Counted from the stretch's first letter, positions 34,915 through 44,318 are shown. The stretch is DNA of 55,304 nucleotides from JBCDBD01 sp039184335 (GCA_039184335.1 JBCDBD010000026.1:1-55304), one strand, 5' to 3'. Numbers and translations: made by a program. The notes: generated from the letters alone by a model not told the origin.

Positions 34915-37089
34915 ATGCAACAGATACACCCCAAGACACTAGAAGACTTAGAATTTCCCGCGGTTTTAAAACAGCTTGCGGCCCGTTGCCGTACGGTACT
35001 GGGCAAAGACGCTGCTTTACAGATCGCTCCCTATGGCACCATTGAAGATCTACAGCTAAGCCTAGGCCATACTTCAGAATATTTGGCCTCATTTGCTAAC
35101 GAGAACCATATTCCCAACCACGGTTTTGACAGTATCGACGGCGAATTGAAATTATTGCATATCGAAAACACGATGTTAGAGGTTTCTGGCTTTCGCAGAA
35201 TGGGTAATCTGTGCAAAACGGTCTTCGAGCACCAAAGATTTTTCAAAAAATTCAGGGAATATTACCCCTTGCTCCATACCACTGCCGAAAAATTGGAGGC
35301 AAACACAGCGATTCCTAAGGAAATCGATGCCGTCATCGATCGTTTTGGTGAAATTCGGGATTCCGCTTCCATGGCACTACGTCACATTCGCCAACAGATC
35401 AATGACGTACGCGGTAAGATCAACCAAAGCTTTGGAACAGCCCTGACCCGCTACCAATCCGCAGATTTTTTAGATGACATCCGAGAATCGGTAGTTGAAA
35501 ACCGGCGTGTGCTCGCGGTAAAGGCCATGTACCGTAGAAAGGTAAAGGGTACAGTGATGGGCAGTTCCAAAACGGGAAGCATTGTGTACATTGTACCTGA
35601 AGTGACGCTGGCCTATACCCGTGAACTCAGCAATTTAGAACTGGACGAGAAAGAAGAGATCCAACGGATCTTAAAGGCACTTACCGACTTCATCCGTCCG
35701 TACCATGCCTTACTGACGGCCTATCAAAAATTTCTCGTCCACATCGATATTACTGCAGCAAAGGCCAAATATGCCGTGGAGATGAATGCCGTCTTACCTG
35801 AAATCAACACAGACAACACGCTTTTCTTAAAAGATGCTTATCACCCCCTACTTTACCTGAGCAATAGCTTGACCAAAAAAAAGACCTGGCCGCAGACCAT
35901 TCAATTACACCCAGAAAATCGGATCATCGTGATTTCAGGACCCAATGCCGGGGGCAAGAGCATCACGCTAAAGACCATCGGACTGTTACAGGTGATGCTA
36001 CAGAGTGGTCTATTGGTGCCCGTACACGAGCGTAGTACCATGTGCCTTTTCGACCGCATTCTCACCGATATTGGCGATAACCAATCCATCGAGAACCATT
36101 TGAGCACGTATAGCTATCGCCTTAAGAACATGAACCATTTCTTAAAAAAATGCAACGATGCAACGCTGTTTTTGATCGATGAATTTGGTACCGGTTCAGA
36201 CCCTGAATTGGGTGGGGCATTGGCCGAAGCCTTTTTGGAAGTATTTTATGAACGTAAGGCCTATGGGGTCATTACCACCCACTACGCCAACCTCAAGGCC
36301 CTGGCCGACGAACTGCCACATGCCACCAATGCCAATATGCGGTTCAATGCCAAAACCTTGGAGCCTACCTTTCAACTGTTGTTGGGCGAAGCAGGCAGTT
36401 CGTTCACCTTTGAGGTGGCCCAAAAAAACGGAATTCCCTATTCGTTGATCAATAAGGCCAAGAAAAAAATCGAACGGGGCAAAGTACGTTTTGATGCTAC
36501 GATTGCCAAGCTGCAAAAAGAACGGAATAAAATGGCGGAAACGGGCACCCGTTTGCAGCAAGAAGAAGGTAAGGCCCGGGAAGAAGCGGCCCGATTGGAA
36601 AAATTGAACACCAAAATAAAGACGAAGCTCGAAAACTACCAAGAGCTGTACGACCACAACCAGCGAATGATCCAGTTGGGCGACAAAGTGAACACAGCCG
36701 CCGAAAAATACTTTTTAGACCAAAAGAAACGCCCTTTGATCTCAGAACTGCTCCGTATTGTGGAAACTGAGAACAGTAAACGAAAAAAGACCTCGGCAAA
36801 ACAGGCCAAGGCCAAACAGGTACAGAAAAAACAGGTCGCACAAGAACTGGAACAAAAAATAGTCAAGGTACGTGCCGTAAAGAAAGCCGAAAAGAAAAAA
36901 GCGCTTCAAGCAGAAAAAAACAGCCCTAGGCCCGTATTTAAAGTTGGTGACCGTGTTCGCCTGTTTGATGGAAAGGCGGTGGGCAGCATCGACACCCTGG
37001 AAAAAGGCAAGGCCGTGGTCAATTACGGCATGTTCACCACCAATGTCAGTGTGGACCAGTTAGAGTTGGTAGAAGCGAAAACAAAATGA
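34915..37089 (+). CDS. MutS2-like DNA-binding ATPase without Smr domain
   Basis: A 724-aa MutS family protein. Lever/clamp helices ~1-300, then the ABC-type ATPase: Walker A ISGPNAGGKSITLKTIG (~340-356), Walker B TLFLIDEFGTGSDPELGGAL and the following THYANLKAL H-loop. A long lysine/glutamate-rich coiled coil follows (~520-660, KRKKTSAKQAKAKQVQKKQ). The C-terminus is a short KOW-like barrel (FKVGDRVRLFDGKAVGSIDT) and ends there, without the Smr nuclease domain of Bacillus MutS2. It is therefore more likely a recombination or ribosome-collision factor than a nuclease. Confidence 0.88.
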   Translation: MQQIHPKTLEDLEFPAVLKQLAARCRTVLGKDAALQIAPYGTIEDLQLSLGHTSEYLASFANENHIPNHGFDSIDGELKLLHIENTMLEVSGFRRMGNLCKTVFEHQRFFKKFREYYPLLHTTAEKLEANTAIPKEIDAVIDRFGEIRDSASMALRHIRQQINDVRGKINQSFGTALTRYQSADFLDDIRESVVENRRVLAVKAMYRRKVKGTVMGSSKTGSIVYIVPEVTLAYTRELSNLELDEKEEIQRILKALTDFIRPYHALLTAYQKFLVHIDITAAKAKYAVEMNAVLPEINTDNTLFLKDAYHPLLYLSNSLTKKKTWPQTIQLHPENRIIVISGPNAGGKSITLKTIGLLQVMLQSGLLVPVHERSTMCLFDRILTDIGDNQSIENHLSTYSYRLKNMNHFLKKCNDATLFLIDEFGTGSDPELGGALAEAFLEVFYERKAYGVITTHYANLKALADELPHATNANMRFNAKTLEPTFQLLLGEAGSSFTFEVAQKNGIPYSLINKAKKKIERGKVRFDATIAKLQKERNKMAETGTRLQQEEGKAREEAARLEKLNTKIKTKLENYQELYDHNQRMIQLGDKVNTAAEKYFLDQKKRPLISELLRIVETENSKRKKTSAKQAKAKQVQKKQVAQELEQKIVKVRAVKKAEKKKALQAEKNSPRPVFKVGDRVRLFDGKAVGSIDTLEKGKAVVNYGMFTTNVSVDQLELVEAKTK

Positions 37090-37184
37090 CCCGAATGTCA
37101 TAGCGATGGGAAATATAGATTTTACCCACAATCCATCTATCGGTTCGAAATGACCGAAGGCTAGTTTTTCATTAACTGCTGTCG

Positions 37185-37192
37185 TATCTTTG
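37185..37192 (+). promoter_or_regulatory. -7 promoter box upstream of DCC gene
   Basis: TATCTTTG matches TAnnTTTG exactly. It lies 111 bp before the preferred ATG at 37304, which leaves a long leader unless the upstream GTG at 37229 is used. Confidence 0.4.
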
Positions 37193-37303
37193 TGAAAAAT
37201 TTCATTTGACCTTTTGATATAAGTACCGGTGACCATTGGAACGATTGGGAAATCTAGGTTTCTTCCCCTTCGTGCAGGGCCAGAAATGACTTTACAGAAC
37301 AAA

Positions 37304-37714
37304 ATGATAGAAGCAACTAAAAAAATAATCTTGTTCGATGGGGTTTGCAACCTGTGCAATGGTGCCATCCAGTTCATCATCAAGCACGATAAAAAAGATA
37401 TGTTCCGCTATGCTGCGCTGCAAAGCGAAATAGGGGAACAACTTGTCAAAGAACGTGGTATCGATACCACTAAGGTTGATTCCATTATCTTGATAGTGCC
37501 CGGTCAGGCCTACTATGTCAAATCTGATGCGGCCTTAAAAATAGGAAAAGGGTTTGGTGGGTTATGGAAAGGCTTGACCCTTTTGGAATGGATACCCAGA
37601 ACTTTTCGCAACTGGATTTATGATATTGTGGCCCGAAACCGGTACCGATGGTTTGGGCGCAAAGATGCCTGTATGATACCAACACCCGAATTACAGGCAA
37701 AGTTTTTGGGTTGA
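37304..37714 (+). CDS. Thiol-disulfide oxidoreductase-like DCC family protein (DUF393)
   Basis: A 136-aa protein with the DCC signature LFDGVCNLCNG (D-x-x-C-x-x-C, ~10-20), then YAALQSEIGEQL, SIILIVPGQAYYVKSDAAL and WIYDIVARNRYRWFGRKDAC. The fold is thioredoxin-like; the role is unclear. The frame opens at 37229; ATG 37304 is the usual family start, ATG 37286 is an alternative. Its stop is directly abutted by the stop of the convergent DUF1704 gene. Confidence 0.85.
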   Translation: MIEATKKIILFDGVCNLCNGAIQFIIKHDKKDMFRYAALQSEIGEQLVKERGIDTTKVDSIILIVPGQAYYVKSDAALKIGKGFGGLWKGLTLLEWIPRTFRNWIYDIVARNRYRWFGRKDACMIPTPELQAKFLG

Positions 37715-38884
37715 CTATCTCAGGTTGTTCACTATAAAGTCCAAGGTAGGGTTGGTATTCAACTTCTGCTCAAAAGATCGGTTCCGATGTGCAATGGGCT
37801 GGGCCAGTCCCAACTTTTTAAGGTATATGATGTTAGGCTCATCGGCCAACGCCACTTTGCCCGACAGTAATATATCCATTGACTCTTCACGCTGGTAGCG
37901 CTTATAGATCTTACGCAGTCCACTCAAGTACAACCGATCTTTGGTAAAACCACCCCCACGATGGGCGCGCAAGGTAATTGTAAAGGCTTCTTCCCTGTTC
38001 AGTTTGTATTTGTTGTGAATCAGGTCAAAGGTATCGGCAAAACCATATCCTTTGATCAAGCTATCCGCTGCCAACACCCGATACGCCAGTTCTTTAAGTC
38101 GTTTTAGGGTCAATGCCCCGCCCATATACTCACTGAAAACAGCCAGACCTTCTTGGGTTTCCACATTTTCGGGCAATCCGTTGCTAAAAATCTTTAAGGG
38201 CTGCTGTAACCCATTGAAGGTAGTTACCAGATGGATACCGATTTCATGATTGGCCAAGGTCAACAATTGGTTTTTGCTGAATTTGATGTTCTTTTTGACC
38301 AATAAGGTCCGTGTACTGTTGCTGACCATGGCCTCAGCCGCAATATTGGTCGAAAAACGGATCTGTAATGGAAAGTCATAGCGCTGTGCAAAGGCGATAA
38401 AATAATCACGTGCATCTATCGGACTGAGCACTTTATCCATATCACTGCCCATGGGCTCATCTGGATAGTGTAAAATAAACTGGGCATTTTGAACGTCCTT
38501 TTCTGTTGGGGTGCCATAGACACTAAGGGAATTGTAATAAAATTGCCTGCCCTTTCCAATGGTCTCAATGCACTGGATCATGTTCGAATAAAAGTTGATG
38601 ACATCTTTGTACATCTTACGAATGGTGTCATCTTCGATCCGTTCCAAACGTTGTGCAAAGAACAAGCGTTGCAGTTTGAACGGATTGAACTTTACCTTGG
38701 GATACTTGAACTCTGGGTCTACACCATATTTAGATGCGAAAAAGCGTTGCTTTTCCTTCTCAATGTTCAACGGGTTGACATAGGTCAGTAGTTCGATCCG
38801 TTTTACCAAACGATCCAAATTGGCATCAATCTCGAACAAATCAGGGTAAACCTGCTTTAAATCCAGCGTTTTATCTTCAATCAT
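37715..38884 (-). CDS. DUF1704 / QEGLA-motif metallopeptidase (MATCAP-like)
   Basis: A 389-aa protein of the group annotated as flavohemoglobin-expression-modulating QEGLA protein. The zincin motif H213-E214-IGI-H218 (NHEIGIH) and the downstream QEGLAVF at 244-250, whose Glu supplies the third ligand, are intact. DUF1704 is homologous to mammalian MATCAP, a microtubule tyrosine carboxypeptidase, so a carboxypeptidase-like activity is a reasonable inference. No signal peptide; cytoplasmic. Its ATG overlaps the stop of the amidohydrolase gene by 4 bp (ATGA), and these two plus the ATP-grasp gene form one operon. Confidence 0.85.
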   Translation of the reverse strand: MIEDKTLDLKQVYPDLFEIDANLDRLVKRIELLTYVNPLNIEKEKQRFFASKYGVDPEFKYPKVKFNPFKLQRLFFAQRLERIEDDTIRKMYKDVINFYSNMIQCIETIGKGRQFYYNSLSVYGTPTEKDVQNAQFILHYPDEPMGSDMDKVLSPIDARDYFIAFAQRYDFPLQIRFSTNIAAEAMVSNSTRTLLVKKNIKFSKNQLLTLANHEIGIHLVTTFNGLQQPLKIFSNGLPENVETQEGLAVFSEYMGGALTLKRLKELAYRVLAADSLIKGYGFADTFDLIHNKYKLNREEAFTITLRAHRGGGFTKDRLYLSGLRKIYKRYQREESMDILLSGKVALADEPNIIYLKKLGLAQPIAHRNRSFEQKLNTNPTLDFIVNNLR

Positions 38885-39708
38885 GTAAAGTGCCGTTCAA
38901 ATTCCTTGACCTGCAAAGGTACCAAATTACGCAATTGGTCTTCAACCGAGGCGACCACTTCTGGATAAACGGTACCGTCTGCCTCATCACAATAGACCTT
39001 GGCAATTTCTGTGGCCAATACCAAGGTATGGTCAAAATTTTGGGTAATGTATTTTAAAAAATAGCCATTGCCCTGAAAGGTGTCATTGATCTTTGCGGTA
39101 GAACGAATGCCATGGGGCAATACCATGGCTGCCAATTTTTCACGCCACATGTCAACTATTTTTCCAAAACGCCCGTTATCGATATTGGCCGTGCCCAAGT
39201 TCCACGTAGGCACTTCCCTATGCCACCGTTTCCAGTTATAACTGTGCATATCAAAGACCATAACTTGTTTATGGATCGATTCGAGCTTTTGCAACAAGGC
39301 ATGGACCACCCGGTAAAATGCTTCATGCTTTGCAAGGCTCTTTCTTTTTTCACCATCGGGCAATGGGGCTTTCCATAAGGTTTTGCCCCAAGCATCCACA
39401 TAGATGGCCGTATCTGGGTCACGGTTCAAATCATATTCAAAGCGACTGTCGAGTCCGGCAATGACGATGGCATGTGAACGTACCATCTGTTTTGTACAGG
39501 GATCCTCTTCATACCAACGTTCATATTCGGTGTGCAGGCAATATGGCCATAACGATTTTCGAAATTGGTGGCCATCATGTACTGCCGCACATACATAGGG
39601 CACATAGGCCGCTATCTTCAGGGTAAAGGAGTAGTCTTCAGAAACAGCCTCAAAAACTGCTCCCTTGTTGATGTTTGCTACAATAGCATCAATGCTGAGC
39701 CTATGCAT
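38881..39708 (-). CDS. N-formylglutamate amidohydrolase-like protein
   Basis: A 275-aa protein of the N-formylglutamate amidohydrolase/Zn-hydrolase family. Motifs: VHDGHQF, the substrate/metal segment GLDSRFEYDLNRD, VMVFDMHSYNW with the metal His, and NIDNGRFG. Histidine-degradation genes are absent, so classical HutG function is unlikely. The frame extends to 39786, but the ATG at 39708 overlaps the ATP-grasp stop by 8 bp (ATGCATAG), the tight coupling expected of this cassette. It probably cleaves an amide made by the ligase or by other enzymes. Confidence 0.82.
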   Translation of the reverse strand: MHRLSIDAIVANINKGAVFEAVSEDYSFTLKIAAYVPYVCAAVHDGHQFRKSLWPYCLHTEYERWYEEDPCTKQMVRSHAIVIAGLDSRFEYDLNRDPDTAIYVDAWGKTLWKAPLPDGEKRKSLAKHEAFYRVVHALLQKLESIHKQVMVFDMHSYNWKRWHREVPTWNLGTANIDNGRFGKIVDMWREKLAAMVLPHGIRSTAKINDTFQGNGYFLKYITQNFDHTLVLATEIAKVYCDEADGTVYPEVVASVEDQLRNLVPLQVKEFERHFT

Positions 39709-40732
39709 TTTCCACCTCGTTGCGTAATCTTGAACGTCTATCGAAGGCCTGGAGTTTATCCACGACCTTACTTTCGATAAAATCAATGACCTTACACTGT
39801 AACTTTGTCTTATAGACCTTGTTCATATAGGTAATTCCCCCGGGTGACATTACATTGACCTCTACCAATTTACCACCGATGACATCAATACCCACAAAGT
39901 ACAGGCCATCTTTGACCAATTTTGGTCCTATTTGCTTGCACAATGCCTTTTCTTGCTTGCTCAGTGTATGTTTTGCCACCGAACCACCAGCAGAGACATT
40001 GGAACGATGATCATCACTGCCAGGTACCCGGCGCATGGCCCCTATGGGTTCTCCGTTGAGTAGTAAAATACGGATATCACCTTGATCGGCACCTTCAATA
40101 TATTCTTGAAGTATCACATAGTTTGATGTTCCATCTGAGTTGGTTACATAAAAGTCAAGCAGTGATTTGATATTTGACATCGCCGATTTTTCAATCAAGA
40201 TGACACCCGAGCCCCCAAAGCCGTTCAAAGGCTTCAGTATCATTTTCTCAGCAGATGATTCCTTGATCTGTTTGACCAAATAATTCTTGTTTTTCGATAC
40301 ATGGGTCACAGGAATAATATTACTGTGCGAATCGCCAAATGCAGCCGTATACAATTTGTTGTTCGCTTCACGCAGGCCTTGTATCGAATTGACAATGAAC
40401 ACGTCGTCCTTAACGGAATCCAGAAAATTGAGCATGAGGGGATCAAGCGGTGGGTTGGCGCGCATAAAAATAACATCGAAACCTGCCAAGGGCAGCATTT
40501 CTTCGCGGACCGACGCCTGTTTGTAAAAGGTCTTTAGGTTGCTCGATACCTTTTCCATACGGTTGATGACCGTACAAAAGGCATTGGTGACACTGTTTCG
40601 TATGGTCAGGTTGGCCGGAGTACAAATGGCAACGCCGTGCCTTCGTTTGACACATTCATGTATCAATGCCAAACTGGTATCGTTCTCGGGTTCGATCTCT
40701 TCCCAGGGATACATTAAAAAGCAGATGTTCAT
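39701..40732 (-). CDS. ATP-grasp ligase (glutathione synthase/RimK-like)
   Basis: A 343-aa ATP-grasp enzyme. It begins MNICFLMYPWEEIEPENDTS. Nucleotide loop and lysines: EKMILKPLNGFGGSGVILIE; later VILQEYIEGADQGDIRILLL with the family D-x-R, GSDDHRSNVSAGGSV, and GIDVIGGKLVEVNVMSPGG with metal ligands. This matches glutathione synthetase-type ligases that form gamma-glutamyl or peptide bonds. No gshA-like gene is next to it. First gene of the operon with the amidohydrolase and DUF1704 genes. The start at 40780 is rejected. Confidence 0.88.
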   Translation of the reverse strand: MNICFLMYPWEEIEPENDTSLALIHECVKRRHGVAICTPANLTIRNSVTNAFCTVINRMEKVSSNLKTFYKQASVREEMLPLAGFDVIFMRANPPLDPLMLNFLDSVKDDVFIVNSIQGLREANNKLYTAAFGDSHSNIIPVTHVSKNKNYLVKQIKESSAEKMILKPLNGFGGSGVILIEKSAMSNIKSLLDFYVTNSDGTSNYVILQEYIEGADQGDIRILLLNGEPIGAMRRVPGSDDHRSNVSAGGSVAKHTLSKQEKALCKQIGPKLVKDGLYFVGIDVIGGKLVEVNVMSPGGITYMNKVYKTKLQCKVIDFIESKVVDKLQAFDRRSRLRNEVENA

Positions 40733-40749
40733 GGTGCACTTTTTTAGTG

Positions 40750-42075
40750 TTATTTTACTTCTTCCAAATGGTCGTCCCATTCCTTGATACGGGGTTCGCC
40801 CAATTTACCTACAGATTTGGCCACCACCATGGAAACAGTGGCATCCCCGGTGATATTGACCACTGTTCGGCACATGTCAAGTGGCCGGTCCACTGCAAAT
40901 ATCAGTGCCAGGCCAATGGCCAATTTATCTGCCGGAAATCCGATGGATTCCAAAACGATCACCAACATCACCATGCCCGCTCCGGGAACGGCAGCAGAGC
41001 CGATGGATGCCAACAGTGCGGTCAACACAATGGTCAACTGATCCCCAAAGGTGAGGTCAAACCCCAAGGCCTGGGCGATAAAGACAGCTGCAACGCCTTG
41101 GTAAAGACTGGTACCGTCCATGTTGATGGTAGCCCCGACCGGCAATACAAAACTGGACACTTCCTTATCCACCCCAATATGTTCTTCGACCCGTTCCATG
41201 GTCACGGGCAGGGTTGCTGCACTTGAACTGGTCGAAAAGGCCAGCAGTTGTGCCGGACTGATTTCCTTGAGAAACCAAAAGGGGTTTTTCTTGGTAAAAG
41301 CAGCGACGACCAACGTATAGAATACAATCATCAAAAAGAGGCCTCCGACCACAACACCAGCATATTTTAAAAGGGCCAACAACAGATCTGGGTCGCTTGA
41401 AGAGACCACCACCCCGGCCAATAGGGCAAATACGGCATAAGGCGCGGTCAACATGATCAAATCGACCATTTTAAGTACCACATCATTCAAGGCATCAAAG
41501 AAATCCTTCAAAGGTTTCGCCCGTTCCTCACCGATCAAAAGCATTGAAATGGCCAAAAAAATCGTAAAAAAGATGACCTGCAACATCAAGCTGTTGTTGC
41601 TCATGGCGGCCAAGGCATTATCGGGGACCATATCGATCAAAAACTGTAGCGGGCCGCTGTCTTTCTGTCTTGTAGCTTCAGCTATCTTAGAGGTGACCCC
41701 ACTATCACCCGCATACGTCTCTGTCAGTTTGGCCACCGTCCCATCTGATATGCCATGGCCCGGTCGCAGTGCGTTCACCAACAACAAGCCTATCGTAATG
41801 GCCACCACCGTGGTCACGATATAGATGCCAATGGTACGCAGCCCGATGTTCCGAAACTTTGAAATATCCTTCAAGTCTGAGACCCCCTTTACCAAAGAAG
41901 CAATGATTAAGGGTATGGCAATCAATTTTAAAAGCCGTACAAAGATAGTGCCCAAGGGTTGGATCCAATCAGCTACAAAACCTTTTCCCCATGCCACTTG
42001 CACCATTACAAAACCAAACAAAATGCCCAACAGCATACCTAGAAGAATTTGCCAATGCAGTTCAAGTTTTCGCAT
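40750..42075 (-). CDS. Dicarboxylate/amino acid:cation symporter (DAACS)
   Basis: A 441-aa inner-membrane transporter of the glutamate/aspartate:H+/Na+ symporter family (GltP/DctA/Glt-Ph). About eight transmembrane helices and two re-entrant loops; the serine-rich hairpin FSTSSSAATLPVTMERV and the NMDGTSLYQGVAAVFIAQ motif of TM7 bind substrate and sodium. C-terminal AVDRPLDMCRTVVNITGD is also conserved. It probably imports glutamate, aspartate or dicarboxylates. It lies 17 bp upstream of the ATP-grasp gene on the same strand, so it may belong to the same operon and feed it with amino acids. Confidence 0.93.
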   Translation of the reverse strand: MRKLELHWQILLGMLLGILFGFVMVQVAWGKGFVADWIQPLGTIFVRLLKLIAIPLIIASLVKGVSDLKDISKFRNIGLRTIGIYIVTTVVAITIGLLLVNALRPGHGISDGTVAKLTETYAGDSGVTSKIAEATRQKDSGPLQFLIDMVPDNALAAMSNNSLMLQVIFFTIFLAISMLLIGEERAKPLKDFFDALNDVVLKMVDLIMLTAPYAVFALLAGVVVSSSDPDLLLALLKYAGVVVGGLFLMIVFYTLVVAAFTKKNPFWFLKEISPAQLLAFSTSSSAATLPVTMERVEEHIGVDKEVSSFVLPVGATINMDGTSLYQGVAAVFIAQALGFDLTFGDQLTIVLTALLASIGSAAVPGAGMVMLVIVLESIGFPADKLAIGLALIFAVDRPLDMCRTVVNITGDATVSMVVAKSVGKLGEPRIKEWDDHLEEVK

Positions 42076-42120
42076 ACCCTAAATTTAGGATAGTAAGATA
42101 GTATTTTGAAAGGAAATGCC

Positions 42121-43194
42121 CTAGAGGGATACTAATTTATTGGTACGGGCCAACAAGGTATGGTCTGCCAAGACCAGTGCGGTCATGGCCTCTACGATAG
42201 GTACCGCCCTGGGCACCACACAGGGATCGTGCCTGCCCTTGCCCTGGGCCGTCACTTTATTGCCCGCTTTGTCTATGGTCTCATATGCCTGAAGCACCGT
42301 GGCAACCGGTTTGAACGCCACATTAAAATAAATGTCCATTCCATTGCTGATACCACCTTGTACCCCACCACTTCTATTGGTCTGGGTGGTACCATCTTCA
42401 TTGAACTGGTCGTTGTGGGCACTGCCCTTCATGCGCACCCCGGCAAAACCGCTGCCATATTCAAATCCCTTTACGGCATTGATCGATAGCATTGCCTTGC
42501 CCAAATCAGCGTGCAGCTTATCAAAAACAGGTTCCCCAAGGCCAATGGGCACATTGTTGACAACACAACTGATCACTCCACCGATGGTATCGCCCTCTTT
42601 TTTGATCGCTTTGATATATGTTTCCATCTGCTGTGCCATTGCAGCATCTGGGCAACGTACTGGATTGGATTCAATTTGGGTGAAATCCAATTCCCCATAT
42701 GCCTTGTCCAGTTTGAGTGTACCAACTTGGGACACATAGGCATGAATCGATACGGGACCCAAAAATTGCTTGGCAATGGCACCTGCCACTACCCTGCTGG
42801 CTGTCTCACGTGCCGAACTGCGCCCCCCGCCCCGATAATCGCGAAAGCCATATTTTTGGTCGTATACATAATCTGCATGGGACGGACGGTACGAATCCTT
42901 GATATGCGAATAATCCCTTGATTTTTGATTGGTATTGTGAATGGCAAAACCAATGGGTGTGCCCGTAGTCTTGCCCTCAAAGATCCCGGAATAAAATGCC
43001 ACGGTATCCGGTTCCTTACGCTGGGTGACAATTGTCGATTGCCCAGGTCTTCTTCGATCCAGTTCTAGTTGAACGCTCTCCAAATCTACCTCAATGCCTG
43101 CCGGACAGCCATCAATGATACCCCCGATTGCCCTACCGTGCGATTCCCCAAAAGTGGTCAGCCTAAAAAGTCGTCCAAAAGTGTTTCCAGCCAT
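42121..43194 (-). CDS. aroC: Chorismate synthase
   Basis: A 357-aa FMN-dependent enzyme that turns EPSP into chorismate, the last shikimate step. Motifs: FRLTTFGESHGRAIGGIIDG at 11-30, RRPGQSTIVTQRKEPD, GGRSSARETASRVVAGAIA, SNGMDIYFNVAFKPV, and the C-terminal GRHDPCVVPRAVPIVEAM. Normal length. The promoter is the perfect TAnnTTTG box at 43212-43219. Confidence 0.97.
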   Translation of the reverse strand: MAGNTFGRLFRLTTFGESHGRAIGGIIDGCPAGIEVDLESVQLELDRRRPGQSTIVTQRKEPDTVAFYSGIFEGKTTGTPIGFAIHNTNQKSRDYSHIKDSYRPSHADYVYDQKYGFRDYRGGGRSSARETASRVVAGAIAKQFLGPVSIHAYVSQVGTLKLDKAYGELDFTQIESNPVRCPDAAMAQQMETYIKAIKKEGDTIGGVISCVVNNVPIGLGEPVFDKLHADLGKAMLSINAVKGFEYGSGFAGVRMKGSAHNDQFNEDGTTQTNRSGGVQGGISNGMDIYFNVAFKPVATVLQAYETIDKAGNKVTAQGKGRHDPCVVPRAVPIVEAMTALVLADHTLLARTNKLVSL

Positions 43195-43211
43195 GTTGTC
43201 TGTAAAAGCAG

Positions 43212-43219
43212 CAAAGGTA
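43212..43219 (-). promoter_or_regulatory. -7 promoter box for aroC
   Basis: Minus-strand TACCTTTG, 17 bp before the aroC ATG at 43194, with a T-run 19 bp further upstream as possible -33. Confidence 0.55.
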
Positions 43220-43382
43220 AATCTTAAAAACTGTATATAAAAACCGGGGCATGCTTAATCATTAGGTAAACCTGTTCTCTTTTTATTGATGTTTACTTAA
43301 CAATTCGGTCATGAATAATTGACTTCAATTTGATTCGCAGTTTATTCTTACAACGTTAATTTGTAACCAAATCTATGTTGTA

Positions 43383-44318
43383 TTGAAAAAAAGGAAGATT
43401 GAGCTGGCAGTAATCTCAGACGTACACTTGGGCACCTATGGCTGCCATGCGGATGAGCTTATTGCCTACCTGAACAGTATTCAACCTAAAAAACTGATAC
43501 TCAACGGAGACATCATTGACATCTGGCAATTTAGCAAGCGGTATTTTCCTGCATCACACCTAAAGGTATTGAAGAAACTGATCGGTATGGCCTCAAAAGG
43601 TACCGAGGTGCACTACATAACGGGCAACCACGATGAAATGCTGCGAAAGTTTACCGACGCGTCAATGGGCAATTTCAGCATTGCGAACAAACTGGTACTC
43701 AACTTGGATGGAAAAAAGGCATGGATATTCCATGGCGATGTCTTTGATGTATCGATACAGAATGCAAAATGGTTGGCAAAACTGGGGGGATATGGCTACG
43801 ACGTTCTGATCTTGATCAACAGTTTCATCAATTGGTGCCTGGTCAAAATGGGCAGGGAAAAATACTCGTTGTCGAAACAGATAAAGAACAGTGTCAAAAG
43901 TGCGGTGAAGTACATCAGCAATTTTGAAAAGACCGCGGCTGAACTTGCCATCGAAAATGATTATGACTATGTCATCTGTGGTCACATACACCAGCCCAAA
44001 AAGGAACTATACGAAAACCGAAACGGTAAATGCATTTACCTGAACTCTGGGGATTGGGTAGAAAACCTGACCGCTTTGGAATATTCGTTCAAACGATGGC
44101 GCGTGTACCACTACAGCCATGACAAGTTATCCCCTTTCTTTGTGGATGAAGACCTGAAAGAGATGGATATGAATGAACTGATTGCCTCGATAACCGACAA
44201 AGAGGAAGTCCCGGAAAAAAGCTTCGAAGAAGAGGAAAACCAGCCCCCAGGTGGCGTCGACAAAGACAATAAATCATTGGACAAGCAAAGCCTGTCGCAA
44301 GATGGAGACGGGGTGTAG
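43383..44318 (+). CDS. UDP-2,3-diacylglucosamine diphosphatase-like phosphoesterase
   Basis: A 311-aa calcineurin-like metallophosphoesterase, LpxH/LpxG-type. Metal motifs: SDVHLGTYGCHADEL (first D and H), LNGDIIDIW, TGNHDEM, HGDVFDVS and VICGHIHQPK. A helical insert (~140-195) with AKLGGYGYDVLILINSFINW probably touches the membrane. It would hydrolyse UDP-diacylglucosamine in lipid A synthesis. The start is TTG (43383); no in-frame ATG exists near, and a possible promoter (TTTG 43329, TTAATTTG 43356) fits. The C-terminus is acidic and its last 45 bp overlap the convergent oxidoreductase gene. Confidence 0.88.
   Translation: MKKRKIELAVISDVHLGTYGCHADELIAYLNSIQPKKLILNGDIIDIWQFSKRYFPASHLKVLKKLIGMASKGTEVHYITGNHDEMLRKFTDASMGNFSIANKLVLNLDGKKAWIFHGDVFDVSIQNAKWLAKLGGYGYDVLILINSFINWCLVKMGREKYSLSKQIKNSVKSAVKYISNFEKTAAELAIENDYDYVICGHIHQPKKELYENRNGKCIYLNSGDWVENLTALEYSFKRWRVYHYSHDKLSPFFVDEDLKEMDMNELIASITDKEEVPEKSFEEEENQPPGGVDKDNKSLDKQSLSQDGDGV

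Noticed and set aside
36196..36657. 153-aa minus-strand frame in the mutS2-like gene
   Set aside because: Shadow frame; the mutS2-like gene is unambiguous.
40666..41226. 186-aa plus-strand frame across the transporter and ATP-grasp genes
   Set aside because: Cys/His-rich nonsense translation opposite two well-supported genes.
42511..42921. 136-aa plus-strand frame in aroC
   Set aside because: Antisense to chorismate synthase.
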